DNA of 64,000 bases from JBGSMX01 sp963790405 (GCA_963790405.1 CAWBOJ010000003.1:62001-126000), one strand, 5' to 3'; positions 42,382 through 52,563 are shown, numbered from the stretch's first letter. Translations and numbers: made by a program. The notes: generated from the sequence alone by a model not told the origin.

Positions 42382-44685
42382 ATGATCGACCTGACGGCAT
42401 CTGTACGAAGAGCGGTGCTGCGTCCGCGAGCTGTGCTCGCACTGACGCTTGCTCTCATGCTCGCACTGGCACTGGCGAGTCCGAGCCTGCTGTTCGCAGG
42501 CACCTACGAAACGACCTGGCGCGCAAGTGTCGCAACGGATGGCGGCGAGCCGATCGACTACCCCTCCGAATACCCGGCGATCTCCAACGACGGACGCTAC
42601 GTCGTCTTCCAATGTGAGGCCGCCAATCTCGTAGCCAACGACACGAACGGCGCTACAGACATCTTCCTGTACGACCGCCAGACTGGTGAAGTCACGCTCG
42701 CAAGCGTGCGGCAGAACGGCACTCACGGCTCGGAAGGTAGCGAGTACCCTGACATCTCGGCCGACGGACGCTTCTACGCGTTCGATTCCGCATCGCTCTT
42801 CGCTACGAGCGGCTCTACCGACGACGACCAGATCTGGGTGGTCGAGCGTGAGACGGGAACGGTGGAGCTCGCGAGCCGGACGAGCGCCGGCGCGCCGGGT
42901 AACGGACAATCCTACCGACCGACCTTGTCGGCTGACGGGCGCTATGTCGCGTATTCGGGAAGCGCCTCCAATCTCGTCACCGACGACACGAACGGCTACG
43001 AAGACGTCTTCGTGTACGACTGTCAAACGAACACGACTGTCCGGGCGAGCGTCGCAAGCGATGGAGATCAGGCCCTTGACAACTGGAGCAGCGCGCCCAG
43101 CATCTCGGCCGACGGACGCCATGTCGTGTTCGATTCCAGGTCGTCTCAGCTTGCCCCCGACCCCAGCTCCAACACAGACATCTTCGCCCACGATCTCGAC
43201 ACCGGCGCTACCGTCAAGGTCTCGCTTGCCTACAACGGTGCGCACGCCAACGACTGGTGCCAGGGTGCGTCAGTATCTGGAGACGGACGCTACGCGGTGT
43301 TCAGTTCGCGCGCCTCAAACCTCATCGCCTCGGACACCAATGGAAATACCGATGTGTTCCTTCGAGACCTCCAGCTCAATACCACGACGCGAGTCAGTGT
43401 GAGCAACTCGGGAACGCAACTGTCTCGCGGCGCGTACTATTCGAAGATCTCCGACGATGGGCGCTTCGTCGTATTCGCAACCGACTCGCCCGATGTCGTT
43501 CCTGGCGTAACGGACATGGAGGACAATCTCTACGTCCGAGATCTCGTGAAGGGCACGACCACGCTCGTCAGTCCCGCCTACGGCGGTGCGTTGAACGACG
43601 GAGCCATATCCGACCCCGCCCTTGGCGTGTCGGGTAACAGCATCTACGTGACTTTCGCGGCGGATTCGACCAACCTGGTGTCCCAAGCGCAGACTGGGTA
43701 CTACTACCAGATCTACGTGCACGAGATGACGAACCTGCCTGGCGATGAAGGCCCGAACGCGGTCGCCGGCACGACGAGATTCTCGACGGGTGTCGAGATA
43801 TCGAAGGCGTCATTCGCGTCCGGCTCGGACACCGTCGTCATCGCCACGGGCCGCAACTGGCCTGACGCGCTCGGCGGAGCGGCACTCGCCGGAGCCTGGG
43901 ATGCTCCGATCCTGCTTGTGGATACCGCAAGCGTTCCCAGCGTGGTCAAGACCGAGATCGACCGCCTCGGCGCGACGCACGCCATCATCCTGGGCGGCAC
44001 GACTGTCGTGACCGACGCGGTCAAGACCGCGCTTCTCGCCATCGGCGACATCGACACCGTCGACCGCATCGGCGGCTCGAACCGCTACGCCACTGCCCAG
44101 CTCGTCGCCGACGCTGCAATCGAGAAGGCCGGTCCTGATTGGAACGGCACCGCTTTCGTCGCAACCGGAGACAACTTCCCCGATGCCCTGGCTGGATCGC
44201 CACTGGCGTATGCGAAGAAGTGGCCGATCTACCTCGTGAAGCCCAACTCCGTGCTTCCCACAGGCGTAATGCGAGATGACGGCGTGACCGATGTCTTGAT
44301 ACTTGGCGGTGAGACAGTGGTCTCCGACTTCGCCGAAGAAGCATTCGAGGCCAATTTCGGCACATCGCACGTCGACCGCCTCGCCGGTGCCAACCGCTAC
44401 GCGACCGCAGTCGAAGTCGGGACGTACGGCGTCGATGAAGCCGGCTTGCACTGGGACGGCATGGCGTTCGCAACGGGCGAGAACTTCCCCGATGCGCTCG
44501 CCGGCGGATCGATCACGGGTCGTCACGACAGCGTGATGCTACTGGTCGAGACCGACGCCCTGCCCGGCTACGTGAAGAACGCAGCGACGGCACACGCAGA
44601 CCGCATCACGACCTGGTCGTATCTGGGTGGCACCGCAGCGATTCAGACTCCGGTCCGCACGCAGATAGACACAATCCTGAAGTAG
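42382..44685 (+). CDS. Secreted surface protein with TolB/PD40-like repeats and CWB2 repeats
   Basis: 767 residues after GAGGGGGTCAC. A signal peptide (VLALTLALMLALALASPSLLFAG) is followed by a propeller-like series of repeats, each with SADGRYVVF-type and NTDVFLRDL-type motifs (about residues 40-440). Three cell wall binding repeat 2 units fill the C-terminal half (about 460-767), e.g. VAGTTRFSTGVEISKASF, DRIGGSNRYATAQLVADAA and DRLAGANRYATAVEVG, with repeated NFPDALAG. CWB2 anchors proteins to anionic wall polymer. It is typical of Coriobacteriia and clostridia. The propeller may bind a ligand. Confidence 0.9.
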   Translation: MIDLTASVRRAVLRPRAVLALTLALMLALALASPSLLFAGTYETTWRASVATDGGEPIDYPSEYPAISNDGRYVVFQCEAANLVANDTNGATDIFLYDRQTGEVTLASVRQNGTHGSEGSEYPDISADGRFYAFDSASLFATSGSTDDDQIWVVERETGTVELASRTSAGAPGNGQSYRPTLSADGRYVAYSGSASNLVTDDTNGYEDVFVYDCQTNTTVRASVASDGDQALDNWSSAPSISADGRHVVFDSRSSQLAPDPSSNTDIFAHDLDTGATVKVSLAYNGAHANDWCQGASVSGDGRYAVFSSRASNLIASDTNGNTDVFLRDLQLNTTTRVSVSNSGTQLSRGAYYSKISDDGRFVVFATDSPDVVPGVTDMEDNLYVRDLVKGTTTLVSPAYGGALNDGAISDPALGVSGNSIYVTFAADSTNLVSQAQTGYYYQIYVHEMTNLPGDEGPNAVAGTTRFSTGVEISKASFASGSDTVVIATGRNWPDALGGAALAGAWDAPILLVDTASVPSVVKTEIDRLGATHAIILGGTTVVTDAVKTALLAIGDIDTVDRIGGSNRYATAQLVADAAIEKAGPDWNGTAFVATGDNFPDALAGSPLAYAKKWPIYLVKPNSVLPTGVMRDDGVTDVLILGGETVVSDFAEEAFEANFGTSHVDRLAGANRYATAVEVGTYGVDEAGLHWDGMAFATGENFPDALAGGSITGRHDSVMLLVETDALPGYVKNAATAHADRITTWSYLGGTAAIQTPVRTQIDTILK

Positions 44686-44723
44686 CCAGCTGACCCGCAC
44701 TGACGCGGACTACACGTACGTTC

Positions 44724-44747
44724 GAAGGGGCCCTACGGGGCCCCTTC
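44724..44747 (+). terminator. Terminator after the surface protein gene
   Basis: GAAGGGGCCC pairs perfectly with GGGCCCCTTC around the tetraloop TACG, followed by TCTTC. It sits 39 bases after the stop and before a convergent gene, so it can serve both. Confidence 0.75.
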
Positions 44748-44775
44748 TCTTCGCTGCGCGCACGTCGCTCTCCCC

Positions 44776-45889
44776 TCAGGCTGGCAGACGCGGTGTCCCC
44801 GTGCCGCCCTTCGAGCTGCCCAGCGCGGTGACATCGACCGCGGCGATCTCCTCGACCAGAGGCTCGAGCCTCCGCAGCACCGTCGCGACGCGCGCCGTCG
44901 CGTACGCCGAGGGTTCCTTCTTCTGGCCGAAACTGAACGCCGAGAAGCCCTGGAACGCCGAGCGAGGCGTCACGCGCCCGTCCTCACCTGTGTTGTACGC
45001 GATCAGGCACGCAGCGATCTCGGCGAGCGAACTGCGATCGTCGGGGGCGGCGTCGGGGCCGTCCCACAACTCTGGATAGCGACCGAGCACGTCCACCATC
45101 TCAAACGCTCCGTACCAGGTCTGCGGCCACTTCACGCGTTTGAAGTCGCGGCCGTGGCCGAACATGTAGGGCTTCTGCTCACCGCGAGCACGCCAGTTCG
45201 CGAGCGAAACGCGACCGGTGGCGACCACCTCGGCAGGGCGGCGATCGGGCGACAGGTACGAGAACGCACGCAATGCCTCCAGCGTTGCCTGTGGGCAGAA
45301 GTCGTTCTTGCGACCCGGTCCTCGGAAGCCGACTGCGGGATCGACACGACAATGCCACGCGCTACCTTGCGCGGTTTCGGCGATATCGGCGGCTATGCAC
45401 TCGAACGCGCGAACCGCTCGCGGATCGTCTCCTCGGCCGAAACGGGCTACAGTCTCGGCAATCGCGTGTGCATCGCAGAACAGGGCGCCCCACACCGCCT
45501 CGGGCATATTCCGCCAACGCCCAAGCGCCTGGAAGCGACCGTCGGCGTCTTGATGCTCGAGCATCGCGTCGACGATTCTGGGCGACACGTTTGTGATCGT
45601 CAGCCGTCACGCCCATGTGCGCTAGCAGACCGAGCAGGTTCGGCGCGTACTGAGGCTTGTCGTGACCCGCGAGCGGCACTTCCTCGTCCCACCGAACCAA
45701 CCGATCGAGGAGTCCTTGCGTCCTGACATCATTCATGACCGCCTCGTGCTCGGCCACAACACGGGGGGCGTCGAGCGGCGTGTCCAGCAACTGCGTCAGC
45801 GCGATCCAGCGCGCCGCCGGCTCGTCTGATTCGAGCAGCCACGGTCGCGGATCGTCGGCAAGCAGTCTGGTCCATGTCTCTCCGTGCAC
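44776..45889 (-). CDS. Alpha/alpha-toroid-like protein, relative of the 28.6-kb gene (one frameshift)
   Basis: GTG start after GAGGGGGCACGGC: VHGETWTRLLADDPRPWLLES and DTPLDAPRVVAEHEAV. Near 45600 one extra base shifts the frame; the continuation ITNVSPRIVDAMLEHQDADGRFQ runs to the end with helix-pair repeats and LGRWRNMPEAVWGALFCDAH, FCPQATLEALRAFSYLS. About 370 residues when repaired. The repeats DADGRF and GEDGRV with paired helices suggest a squalene-cyclase/prenyltransferase-like toroid. Role unknown. Confidence 0.65.
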
Positions 45890-46008
45890 GCCGTGCCCCC
45901 TCACCCCATGCCCCTCTTACAAGGTACCCTAGTACCCGCCGAGGAATCGCTCAGCAAGTGAACTCGGCGGCGGTTCGCAACAAACGGCGGCGGCAACGGA
46001 GGGTTCAC

Positions 46009-46629
46009 GTGGGCAGGGTAAGTCGCATCTTCTTGAGTGCCATGCTTGGGGTCTGTCTGGTGTTCGGAGTGGTCGCGTGCGGCAGCGACACGGCCGACGA
46101 ACCAGCGACCGAGGAGCCTGTCGCCGAGGCAGACGAGCCTGCCGAGGAGCCCACCGAAGCACAGCCTCTGCCCGACGAGCAGCTCTACAAAGACGTTCTC
46201 GCCCTCGGGCTCGACTATTCCTACGGCCTCGCACTCGATGACGGTACCTACGAGGTGCTTGAGAACATGGAGGGCTACGGCGCCGTGAGCTGGACTGACG
46301 ACGAAGGCCGCGAGATCACCGTGAGCCGACGCTACGTCGAAGGCGAGCCCGAGGAGTGGACCTACAGCGATACCGAGCGAGCCGCCGAAGGCGGCGTGAC
46401 CGAGCTGTCGCCCACCGGTGCTCAACTCCAGAAGTGGGATGCGCTAGCCGAAGGCGTCCTCTCCGCCACCGGTGCTAGCGGGGAGCTCACGCGCGGCTAC
46501 GCGTGGACCTCGGACAGTGGTATCAGCACTTTCATCTACGCCACCGACGGAATGACTGACGACCCGAACCTTCGCTTCAACCTGGGCGTCGATGAGGCCC
46601 TCGGACGCTTCGACCTGACGATCCGATAG
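46009..46629 (+). CDS. Secreted lipoprotein of unknown function
   Basis: 206 residues, GTG start after GGAGGG. The signal RIFLSAMLGVCLVFGVVAC has a lipobox Cys, then an acidic Glu/Pro/Ala linker (about 27-55) like other exported actinobacterial lipoproteins. The mature domain (LALGLDYSYGLALDDGTYEV to DEALGRFDLTIR) has no family I recognise. It may be co-transcribed with the MFS gene 51 bp downstream. Confidence 0.7.
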   Translation: MGRVSRIFLSAMLGVCLVFGVVACGSDTADEPATEEPVAEADEPAEEPTEAQPLPDEQLYKDVLALGLDYSYGLALDDGTYEVLENMEGYGAVSWTDDEGREITVSRRYVEGEPEEWTYSDTERAAEGGVTELSPTGAQLQKWDALAEGVLSATGASGELTRGYAWTSDSGISTFIYATDGMTDDPNLRFNLGVDEALGRFDLTIR

Positions 46630-46680
46630 CGATACGATACCGGTGCTCCGGGGGGAGTGTACCGATTCGGGGGACAACGC

Positions 46681-47991
46681 ATGATGCTCGCTGCGCTGCG
46701 TCACCGGGACTACCGCCTGCTGTGGGTCGGCCAGGGGGTTAGCTTCCTCGGCGACCAATTCCATCTCGTAGCCCTTCCGTGGCTTGTGCTGCAGCTCACC
46801 GGCGACCCGATCCAGCTCGGGCTCGTGATGGCGACTGCCGGTGTGCCCCGCGCGGTCTTCATGCTCGTTGGCGGCGCTTGGGCGGATCGCCATTCGCCGC
46901 GCAAGATCATGCTGGTCTCTGATGTCATCCGTTTCGCGGTGACCGGCTACATCGCCGTCACCATCCTTCTCGGCACCATCCAGATGTGGGAGGTCTATCT
47001 CCTCGCGCTGGTCTTCGGCACCGTGAGCGGTTTCTTCACTCCTGCGGCAGATGCCTCTGTGCCCCGCCTGCTCGAGGACAGTGAACTCGAGAGCGGCAAT
47101 GCCCTCATGCGGATTGCCGAGAGCAGTGCGAGTTTCGTTGGCCCGGCCGCCGCAGGCATTCTCATCGCAGCGTTCGGCACGATAGAGATAGCGGGCGAGG
47201 CCGCCGGTTCACTCGTGGGAATCGGCATCGCGCAACTCATCAACGCCCTGAGCTTCGCGGTTTCCGCGCTGTGCCTCGTCGCGATTCACCAGCTCCCCTC
47301 ACCCGAGCACCGGCCCGAATCGCGCCCGGCACGAGACATCGTCGAGGGGCTTCGCTTCGCCTGGCGCTCGCGTCCGATGCGCACCCTCTTCATCTTGATC
47401 ACGACCGCCAACCTGTTCATCGCAGGACCGCTGGTCATCGGGCTGCCGGTACTTGCCGAGGCGCGCCTCGGGGGCGCCATCGCCTTCGGTCTGATCCTCT
47501 CGGCATTCGCGGCGGGCAATCTCGGCGGCATGGGACTGGCCGGCTCGCTCAAGCGGCCCAGTCCGCGAGTTCTGCGCGTGGTGATCGTCGCCGTATTCGC
47601 GGTGTTCGGACTCGCCATAGGTGCCCTCGCGTTCGTCGACACGACATGGCAGGCCGTCCCCCTCATGGTGCTCGCGGGACTGGTCAACGGCTACGTATCG
47701 GTCACGTTCACCGCGCAACTTCAGCGACTATCACCGCGTCGGATGCTCGGACGGGTCATGGGGTTGATGCTGCTCACGATCTACGGCCTGCGCCCCGTGT
47801 CCGAGACGGTTGCAGGATGGGTGTCCGCGCGCGATAGCACGGTTCTGTTCCTGGGCGCAGGTGCAGGACTTCTCGCCATCTCCGTTGCCGCGCTGCTCAT
47901 CCCCGGACTGCATGAAATCGGTTCTTCTGCCGAGGAACCTTCGCCCGAACCGGCTGCCGACCAGCTCGCCACTCCCGAGGAGTCCGCATGA
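46681..47991 (+). CDS. MFS transporter
   Basis: 436 residues from MMLAALRHRDYRLLW, with GGGGGAC upstream. Twelve transmembrane helices, with MFS motif A-type GGAWADRHSPRKIM in the loop after helix 2, and VGQGVSFLGDQFHLVALPWL, a pattern of the macrolide/enterobactin exporter-like branch (MefA/EntS). The C-terminal tail is acidic (SSAEEPSPEP). Probably exports a drug or metabolite. An earlier GTG at 46657 lacks good spacing. Confidence 0.9.
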   Translation: MMLAALRHRDYRLLWVGQGVSFLGDQFHLVALPWLVLQLTGDPIQLGLVMATAGVPRAVFMLVGGAWADRHSPRKIMLVSDVIRFAVTGYIAVTILLGTIQMWEVYLLALVFGTVSGFFTPAADASVPRLLEDSELESGNALMRIAESSASFVGPAAAGILIAAFGTIEIAGEAAGSLVGIGIAQLINALSFAVSALCLVAIHQLPSPEHRPESRPARDIVEGLRFAWRSRPMRTLFILITTANLFIAGPLVIGLPVLAEARLGGAIAFGLILSAFAAGNLGGMGLAGSLKRPSPRVLRVVIVAVFAVFGLAIGALAFVDTTWQAVPLMVLAGLVNGYVSVTFTAQLQRLSPRRMLGRVMGLMLLTIYGLRPVSETVAGWVSARDSTVLFLGAGAGLLAISVAALLIPGLHEIGSSAEEPSPEPAADQLATPEESA

Positions 47992-48016
47992 GCCTCTTCT
48001 GCTGATGTGCTGAGAT

Positions 48017-48760
48017 CTAGCCCACGTCGCGGCGCCGCATGTCCACAAGGCACAGCGCGGCGCCGACAACGAAGACGACGAGCGGCGCCACGAGTGTGGA
48101 CCACAGGCTCGCGGGAGCCGACGGAATCGCCCCCATCAGCCACGGCACCGAGTGCGGCACGAGACCCGAGTTGAGCACAAGCGCCAGCGACCCCCCGATC
48201 ACACCAGCGGCAATCGGCAAGATCATGCCACGAGCACGAATCGCGACCCACGCGATCAGCGGCAGGCCCGCCATCAGCTCGGCGGCTCGCATCGCCTGAA
48301 GCGAGAACCCACGGCCCAGTTCGCTCGCGGCGATCGGTCCCAAGCCGATCACCAGCCCCAAGATCACGCTCGCAGCGAACACAAACGCTGCAAGCAGCAC
48401 GGTCCACGCGACCAGAACGATGAACCGGCCAATCACGATCTCCTCGGAGCGCGCTGACCCGCTCAGCGTCACCTCGACCGTATCGTTTTGATACTCGCTG
48501 CCGTACAGATACGCGGTCGCAAGCGTCAGACCGAACAGCACGAACAGACTCGAGTAGCCCACCCCTTGTCCGAGAAAGCCAGTCCACGTGACGTCGAAAT
48601 CGGGAAGTGGCAGCGGCAAGTCGGTGCGCTCGAGCGCTAGGGCGGACCAGGTCACGGCGCCCACGAGCGCCGGGCCGATTGCAGCGAGTGCCAACGTGAC
48701 GGCCACAACCCACGAGCGGCGCAGCTTGAGCAGCTCGGCGGAGATGACGCTTCCGATCAC
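48017..48760 (-). CDS. ABC-2 type transporter permease
   Basis: 247 residues with six transmembrane helices: LKLRRSWVVAVTLALAAIGPAL first, then YSSLFVLFGLTLATAYLYGSE, and the ABC-2 signature region around YQNDTVEVTLSGSARSEEIVIGR. It overlaps the ATPase gene by four bases. Together they form a BceAB- or bacteriocin-immunity-like exporter under the two-component system upstream. Confidence 0.88.
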   Translation of the reverse strand: MIGSVISAELLKLRRSWVVAVTLALAAIGPALVGAVTWSALALERTDLPLPLPDFDVTWTGFLGQGVGYSSLFVLFGLTLATAYLYGSEYQNDTVEVTLSGSARSEEIVIGRFIVLVAWTVLLAAFVFAASVILGLVIGLGPIAASELGRGFSLQAMRAAELMAGLPLIAWVAIRARGMILPIAAGVIGGSLALVLNSGLVPHSVPWLMGAIPSAPASLWSTLVAPLVVFVVGAALCLVDMRRRDVG

Positions 48761-49702
48761 GACACCTCACCGCCCTCGGCCTCGGTAACGTCGACGAAGT
48801 AGTCTTCCAGCGTCGACTTCTCGATCGCGAGTCGGGTGACATCGAGGCCGTCCTCGGCAAGACACCGATTGATCTCTGCACGGCGATCGAGCCCCTCGTA
48901 GACGCGCATGACCCCCTCGCGAAGCACCGAGATACTCACTGATGCCGAGACGCTCCTCCAGCAGCCACGATGCGCGTCCCGTGTCGGAGACGACGATCTC
49001 GAGGTAGTCCCGGCTGTGTTCGTACACGTCAGCGCTGTCGAGATCCTGAACGAGCTTGCCGCGATGCAGGACGCCGATGCGCGTGGCTATCTTCTCGGCA
49101 AAGCCGAGGTCCTGGTCGCAGAGAAACACGGTGACCTGACGCTCGATCGCGAGCCGTTCGATCAGCTGACGTACCGTCCGAACGCTCACCGCATCGAGGC
49201 GCTGCGCCGGCTCGTCGAGAATCAGAAGCTCCGGCTCGTGCAGCAGCGCGCGGGCCAGACCGAGACGCTGAAGCTCGTCATCGGAAAGCGAGCGCACCCG
49301 GTGCCCGGCACACGCGCCAAGGTCGAGCAGGTCCAGAACGTCGTCGACGCGCTTCTTGGTACGCAACCCGAGCATCCGCCGTTGCACCTCGAGATTCTCA
49401 CGCGCCGACATGCCCGCAAAGAACGCGAGTTCGTCGGGCAGGTACCCCACGCGTGCCCGAATTGCCGTGGCGTTGCGGTGCATCTTCCCGCCGAGGACCT
49501 CCACCTCGCCCACGGTGGGACTCACCAGGCCGAGCAGCATACGAGCAACGGTCGACTTGCCCGAACCACAACGGCCGACCAGGGCGTATATCACGCCCCG
49601 GTCGACCGTGAGATCGAGTCCATCGACAGCCCGCACGGCTCGGAAGTCCTTTGACAGACCTTCCGTGCGAATCGCCGGTCGGGCTGTCACCGCATCAGGC
49701 AT
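48757..49702 (-). CDS. ABC transporter ATP-binding protein with altered motifs (one frameshift)
   Basis: ATG (MPDAVTARPAIR) after GGGGAGCCGA. Walker A GRCGSGKSTVARML and Walker B LLILDEPAQRLDA are present. The signature is LSDDELQRLGLARAL instead of LSGGQ, and the H-loop position reads VFLCDQDLGF with no His. One extra base near 48937 moves to the frame ending STLEDYFVDVTEAEGGEVS. About 315 residues when repaired. Weak or non-hydrolytic ATP use is possible; it still pairs with the permease. Confidence 0.82.
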
Positions 49703-50651
49703 TCGGCTCCCCGGCAAGGTAGCGCACGTGGAACGAGGTCCAGACCGTGGAAATAAGCGTTCCGCTGATGGAGCACACCAAGAACAGCTCGGAGATCATG
49801 AGCAGCGCCGCTATCCCGGCAAGCGGAAGCGACTGCGCGATGATGGCTCCCACCAGCATCAGAGCGAACGGCACCAGGCCGAGAAGGGCCACGATACCCA
49901 CACCCCACGACACGAGCAGCGTCATCAGCCACGTCGTGAACACTCCTCGGCGACCCCACAGGCCGCTCCACGCGGCCGAGATTGACTCGGTGATACGTGC
50001 GTCATCGAGCACCGCGTAGCGCACGGCCACCTCGGAAAGCATGTGGATCGCAACTCCCGCAATCGCTGCCGCGATGAACAGGATCCCGGCCACAGCGAGC
50101 AGTCCAAGCAACGGTATCGTCGTGGGATCGCCTCCGGTAGTCAGTACCGGCAACACCGCGACCGCACTCAGCCCACTGGCGACGCCCCCCAAAGCGATGA
50201 CCGGGAGTGCCAACACGAACCGGACAGCGAACACGCGACCCCAGTACCGGAACCCGACGCGCCAACCATCTCTGAGTCGCACGTCGCGACCTTCGAGCGC
50301 CTCACGCGACAGATGCACGAGCCCGCCACGAGCCGCGACGCCAAAGAACCAGAAGATCAGCCCGATGGCCAGCAGGACGGCGACGATGAGGAGCGCCATC
50401 GCGACGAGTTCGGGAATCGTGTCGACACTGGAGGGAAGCACGTGGTACTGATGCATCCAGTTCATGGCCTGCTGAACCTCGTGCTCGATATTCCCGCTGT
50501 ACGGGACATCCCGACTACTGCTTGCGTTGTTGTTGCCTGTCGAGCCACTCATGACACCAGCCGTCGAACCCCCCAGAAAGCCGAGGATCCACAGCTTCTT
50601 GTTGTGCCATGTGACTGCCCACGACTCTTTGAGCATTCCTAGGTAATCCAT
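49695..50651 (-). CDS. Multi-pass membrane protein (DUF975/glycerophosphoryl-like helical type)
   Basis: 318 residues from MDYLGMLKESWAVTWHNKKLWILG, with AAAGGAGAAGGGAA before it. Six hydrophobic helices follow, including IPELVAMALLIVAVLLAIGLIF and RGGLVHLSREALEGRDVRLRDGW, and the late segments SISAAWSGLWGRRGVFTTWLM. This looks like the DUF975/YciC-type bundle of poorly known membrane proteins. It overlaps the ABC ATPase start by eight bases and belongs to the same operon. Confidence 0.7.
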   Translation of the reverse strand: MDYLGMLKESWAVTWHNKKLWILGFLGGSTAGVMSGSTGNNNASSSRDVPYSGNIEHEVQQAMNWMHQYHVLPSSVDTIPELVAMALLIVAVLLAIGLIFWFFGVAARGGLVHLSREALEGRDVRLRDGWRVGFRYWGRVFAVRFVLALPVIALGGVASGLSAVAVLPVLTTGGDPTTIPLLGLLAVAGILFIAAAIAGVAIHMLSEVAVRYAVLDDARITESISAAWSGLWGRRGVFTTWLMTLLVSWGVGIVALLGLVPFALMLVGAIIAQSLPLAGIAALLMISELFLVCSISGTLISTVWTSFHVRYLAGEPNA

Positions 50652-50792
50652 TTCCCTTCTCCTTTCAGCCACGTCGATCACCCCGTGATCGCCCGTGAAG
50701 ATGTCCTAGGTACATCCTCCCGTGCGTAGCTGAAAGCGCGATTGCGCAATTCATACGATTCCCATACATCGATTCGAGCGGCCGACGGCGCA

Positions 50793-51707
50793 TCATGACT
50801 CGGTCCTCTCGCCAAACTCGATACGGACCCGCGTTCCCTGTCCCGGCTCGCTGTCGACGCGCACCACAGCGCCCATGCGCTCGGCAAGGTCGTGCGCGAT
50901 GGACAGCCCGAGTCCCGATCCGCCGCCCGGTCCCGCCTTGGCTCCCCGCTCGACCAGCTCACCGACGCGCTTCGTGAACCCGGCTCCGTCGTCGCGGATC
51001 TCGACCACGCAGCGGTCCGCCTCGCGGCTCACGGCCACGTGGAAGTTCGTCATCCCCTTGGCATGTTTGAGGCTATTGCCGATGAGATTCGTCAGCACCC
51101 GCCTGACCGCAGTCTCGTCGGCGACCACGAGGCACTCGACCTCCGGTATCTTCGTTTCGACCTGTACCTCGCGCGCGACAAGCTCCTGTTCGAAGCCGAG
51201 TAACGTCTGCCTGACGAGCTCCCCCATGTCGAACTGCTCGGCCTGGAGTTCAAGGTCGCCCGAATCGAGCTTGGACATGAAGAACAGGTCCTCGGTGAGC
51301 GCCGTTAGCTCGGCCGTCTTTGCCGACAGAACCGCGATGTGGCGCTTCGGGTCGTCGCCGAGTCCACGTTCGAGCGCGTCGACGTACCCGGCTATCGATG
51401 TGATGGGCGTGCGCAGATCGTGCGAGATGTTCGAGATGAGCTGCTTGTGGGCCAGGTCACGGCGACGCTCGTCCTCGCGCTCGCCCTGGAGCCGCTCGGC
51501 CAGCGCGTTGACATCGTCGGCCAGATGGGCGAGCTCATCGTTGCCACGGAGCACCACTCGATGCGCAAGATTGCCGGAGCGGATCTGCTCGATACCGGCA
51601 CGTAGTCTGCGCACGCGCCCGTCAACGGCGAGAAGCCGCAGAATCGCGGCGCCGAGTGCGATGGCCAGCAAACCCGCGAGAGCAAGGAAGATGACGACGG
51701 CACTCAT
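50793..51707 (-). CDS. HAMP sensor histidine kinase
   Basis: 304 residues. A single N-terminal transmembrane helix (VVIFLALAGLLAIALGAAILRLL) leads into HAMP (RIRSGN-like region, DELAHLADDVNALAERLQ), HisKA (LISNISHDLRTPITSIAGYVDAL) and HATPase (NLIGNSLKHAKG, DDGAGF, GGGSGLGLSIAHDLAE). There is no large sensor domain outside, so it resembles BceS-like kinases that use their ABC partner to sense. It overlaps the response regulator by four bases (ATGA). Confidence 0.92.
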   Translation of the reverse strand: MSAVVIFLALAGLLAIALGAAILRLLAVDGRVRRLRAGIEQIRSGNLAHRVVLRGNDELAHLADDVNALAERLQGEREDERRRDLAHKQLISNISHDLRTPITSIAGYVDALERGLGDDPKRHIAVLSAKTAELTALTEDLFFMSKLDSGDLELQAEQFDMGELVRQTLLGFEQELVAREVQVETKIPEVECLVVADETAVRRVLTNLIGNSLKHAKGMTNFHVAVSREADRCVVEIRDDGAGFTKRVGELVERGAKAGPGGGSGLGLSIAHDLAERMGAVVRVDSEPGQGTRVRIEFGERTES

Positions 51708-52429
51708 CTCTCGGCAACCTCTCGTTCGAAGCGGTAGCCGATACCCCACACGGTGCCGATGATCTTCGGGTCCGAGGGGTCTTCTTCGATCTTCGTGCGC
51801 AGGCGGCGCACGTGAACCTGTACGGTCGAGAAATCCCCGCCGAACTCCTCATCCCACACGAGCTTGTAGATCTGCGCCTTGGTGTAGACGCGTCCCGGGT
51901 GCTGGGCCAGAAGACGCAGAATCTCGAACTCCTTGGCAGTGAGCTCGACCTGTTCGCCGCAGACCGTGACCGTGTACTCCTCGGTGTCGATGCGCACCGG
52001 CCCCGCGACGATGACCTCGGCTTCATCGGGTGCGTTGGCCGCATCGTCAGTGGCCTTGCGCTGTGCCGACAGCCTTCGCAGGTGCGCTTTGACCCGCGCC
52101 ACGAGCTCGAGCGGGCTGAACGGCTTGGTCAGGTAGTCATCCGCGCCGATGCCCAGACCGACCGCCTTGTCGACATCGGTGTCCTTGGCCGACAGCATCA
52201 TGATCGGCACGTCTGAGGCGGAGCGGATGTGCCGCGCGACCTCGTAGCCGTCGATGCCCGGCAGCATGATGTCGAGAATGGCCATCGTATGGATAGCTGG
52301 ATCGAACAGTTCGATCGCGGCCTCCCCATCCTCGGCACTGTCGACTTCGTAGCCCTCAGCCTCGAGATTCATCCGAACGACGTCGCGAATGGCGTCTTCG
52401 TCGTCGACGATCAGGATGCGGCCTTTCAC
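51704..52429 (-). CDS. OmpR-family response regulator
   Basis: 241 residues, GTG start after AGGGGGAGCAC. The receiver has ILIVDDEDAIRDVV, the acceptor Asp in AILDIMLPGIDG and MLSAKDTDVDKAVGLGIGADDYLTKPF. The winged helix (ELTAKEFEILRLLAQHPGRVYTKAQIYKLVW, VQVHVRRLRTKIE) is OmpR type. Pairs with the kinase downstream and should control the ABC operon. Confidence 0.94.
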   Translation of the reverse strand: MKGRILIVDDEDAIRDVVRMNLEAEGYEVDSAEDGEAAIELFDPAIHTMAILDIMLPGIDGYEVARHIRSASDVPIMMLSAKDTDVDKAVGLGIGADDYLTKPFSPLELVARVKAHLRRLSAQRKATDDAANAPDEAEVIVAGPVRIDTEEYTVTVCGEQVELTAKEFEILRLLAQHPGRVYTKAQIYKLVWDEEFGGDFSTVQVHVRRLRTKIEEDPSDPKIIGTVWGIGYRFEREVAER

Positions 52430-52563
52430 GTGCTCCCCCTTGTGTGTCGACATCGAGTCCCATGGTACAGCTCGCATGCACGACGAACGAGGACTTGAGC
52501 CGGTTGAAGTAGAATCCTCCAAAGGGGCGTGCAAATTCGCAGGGGCAAACGGGAGGACATGCA

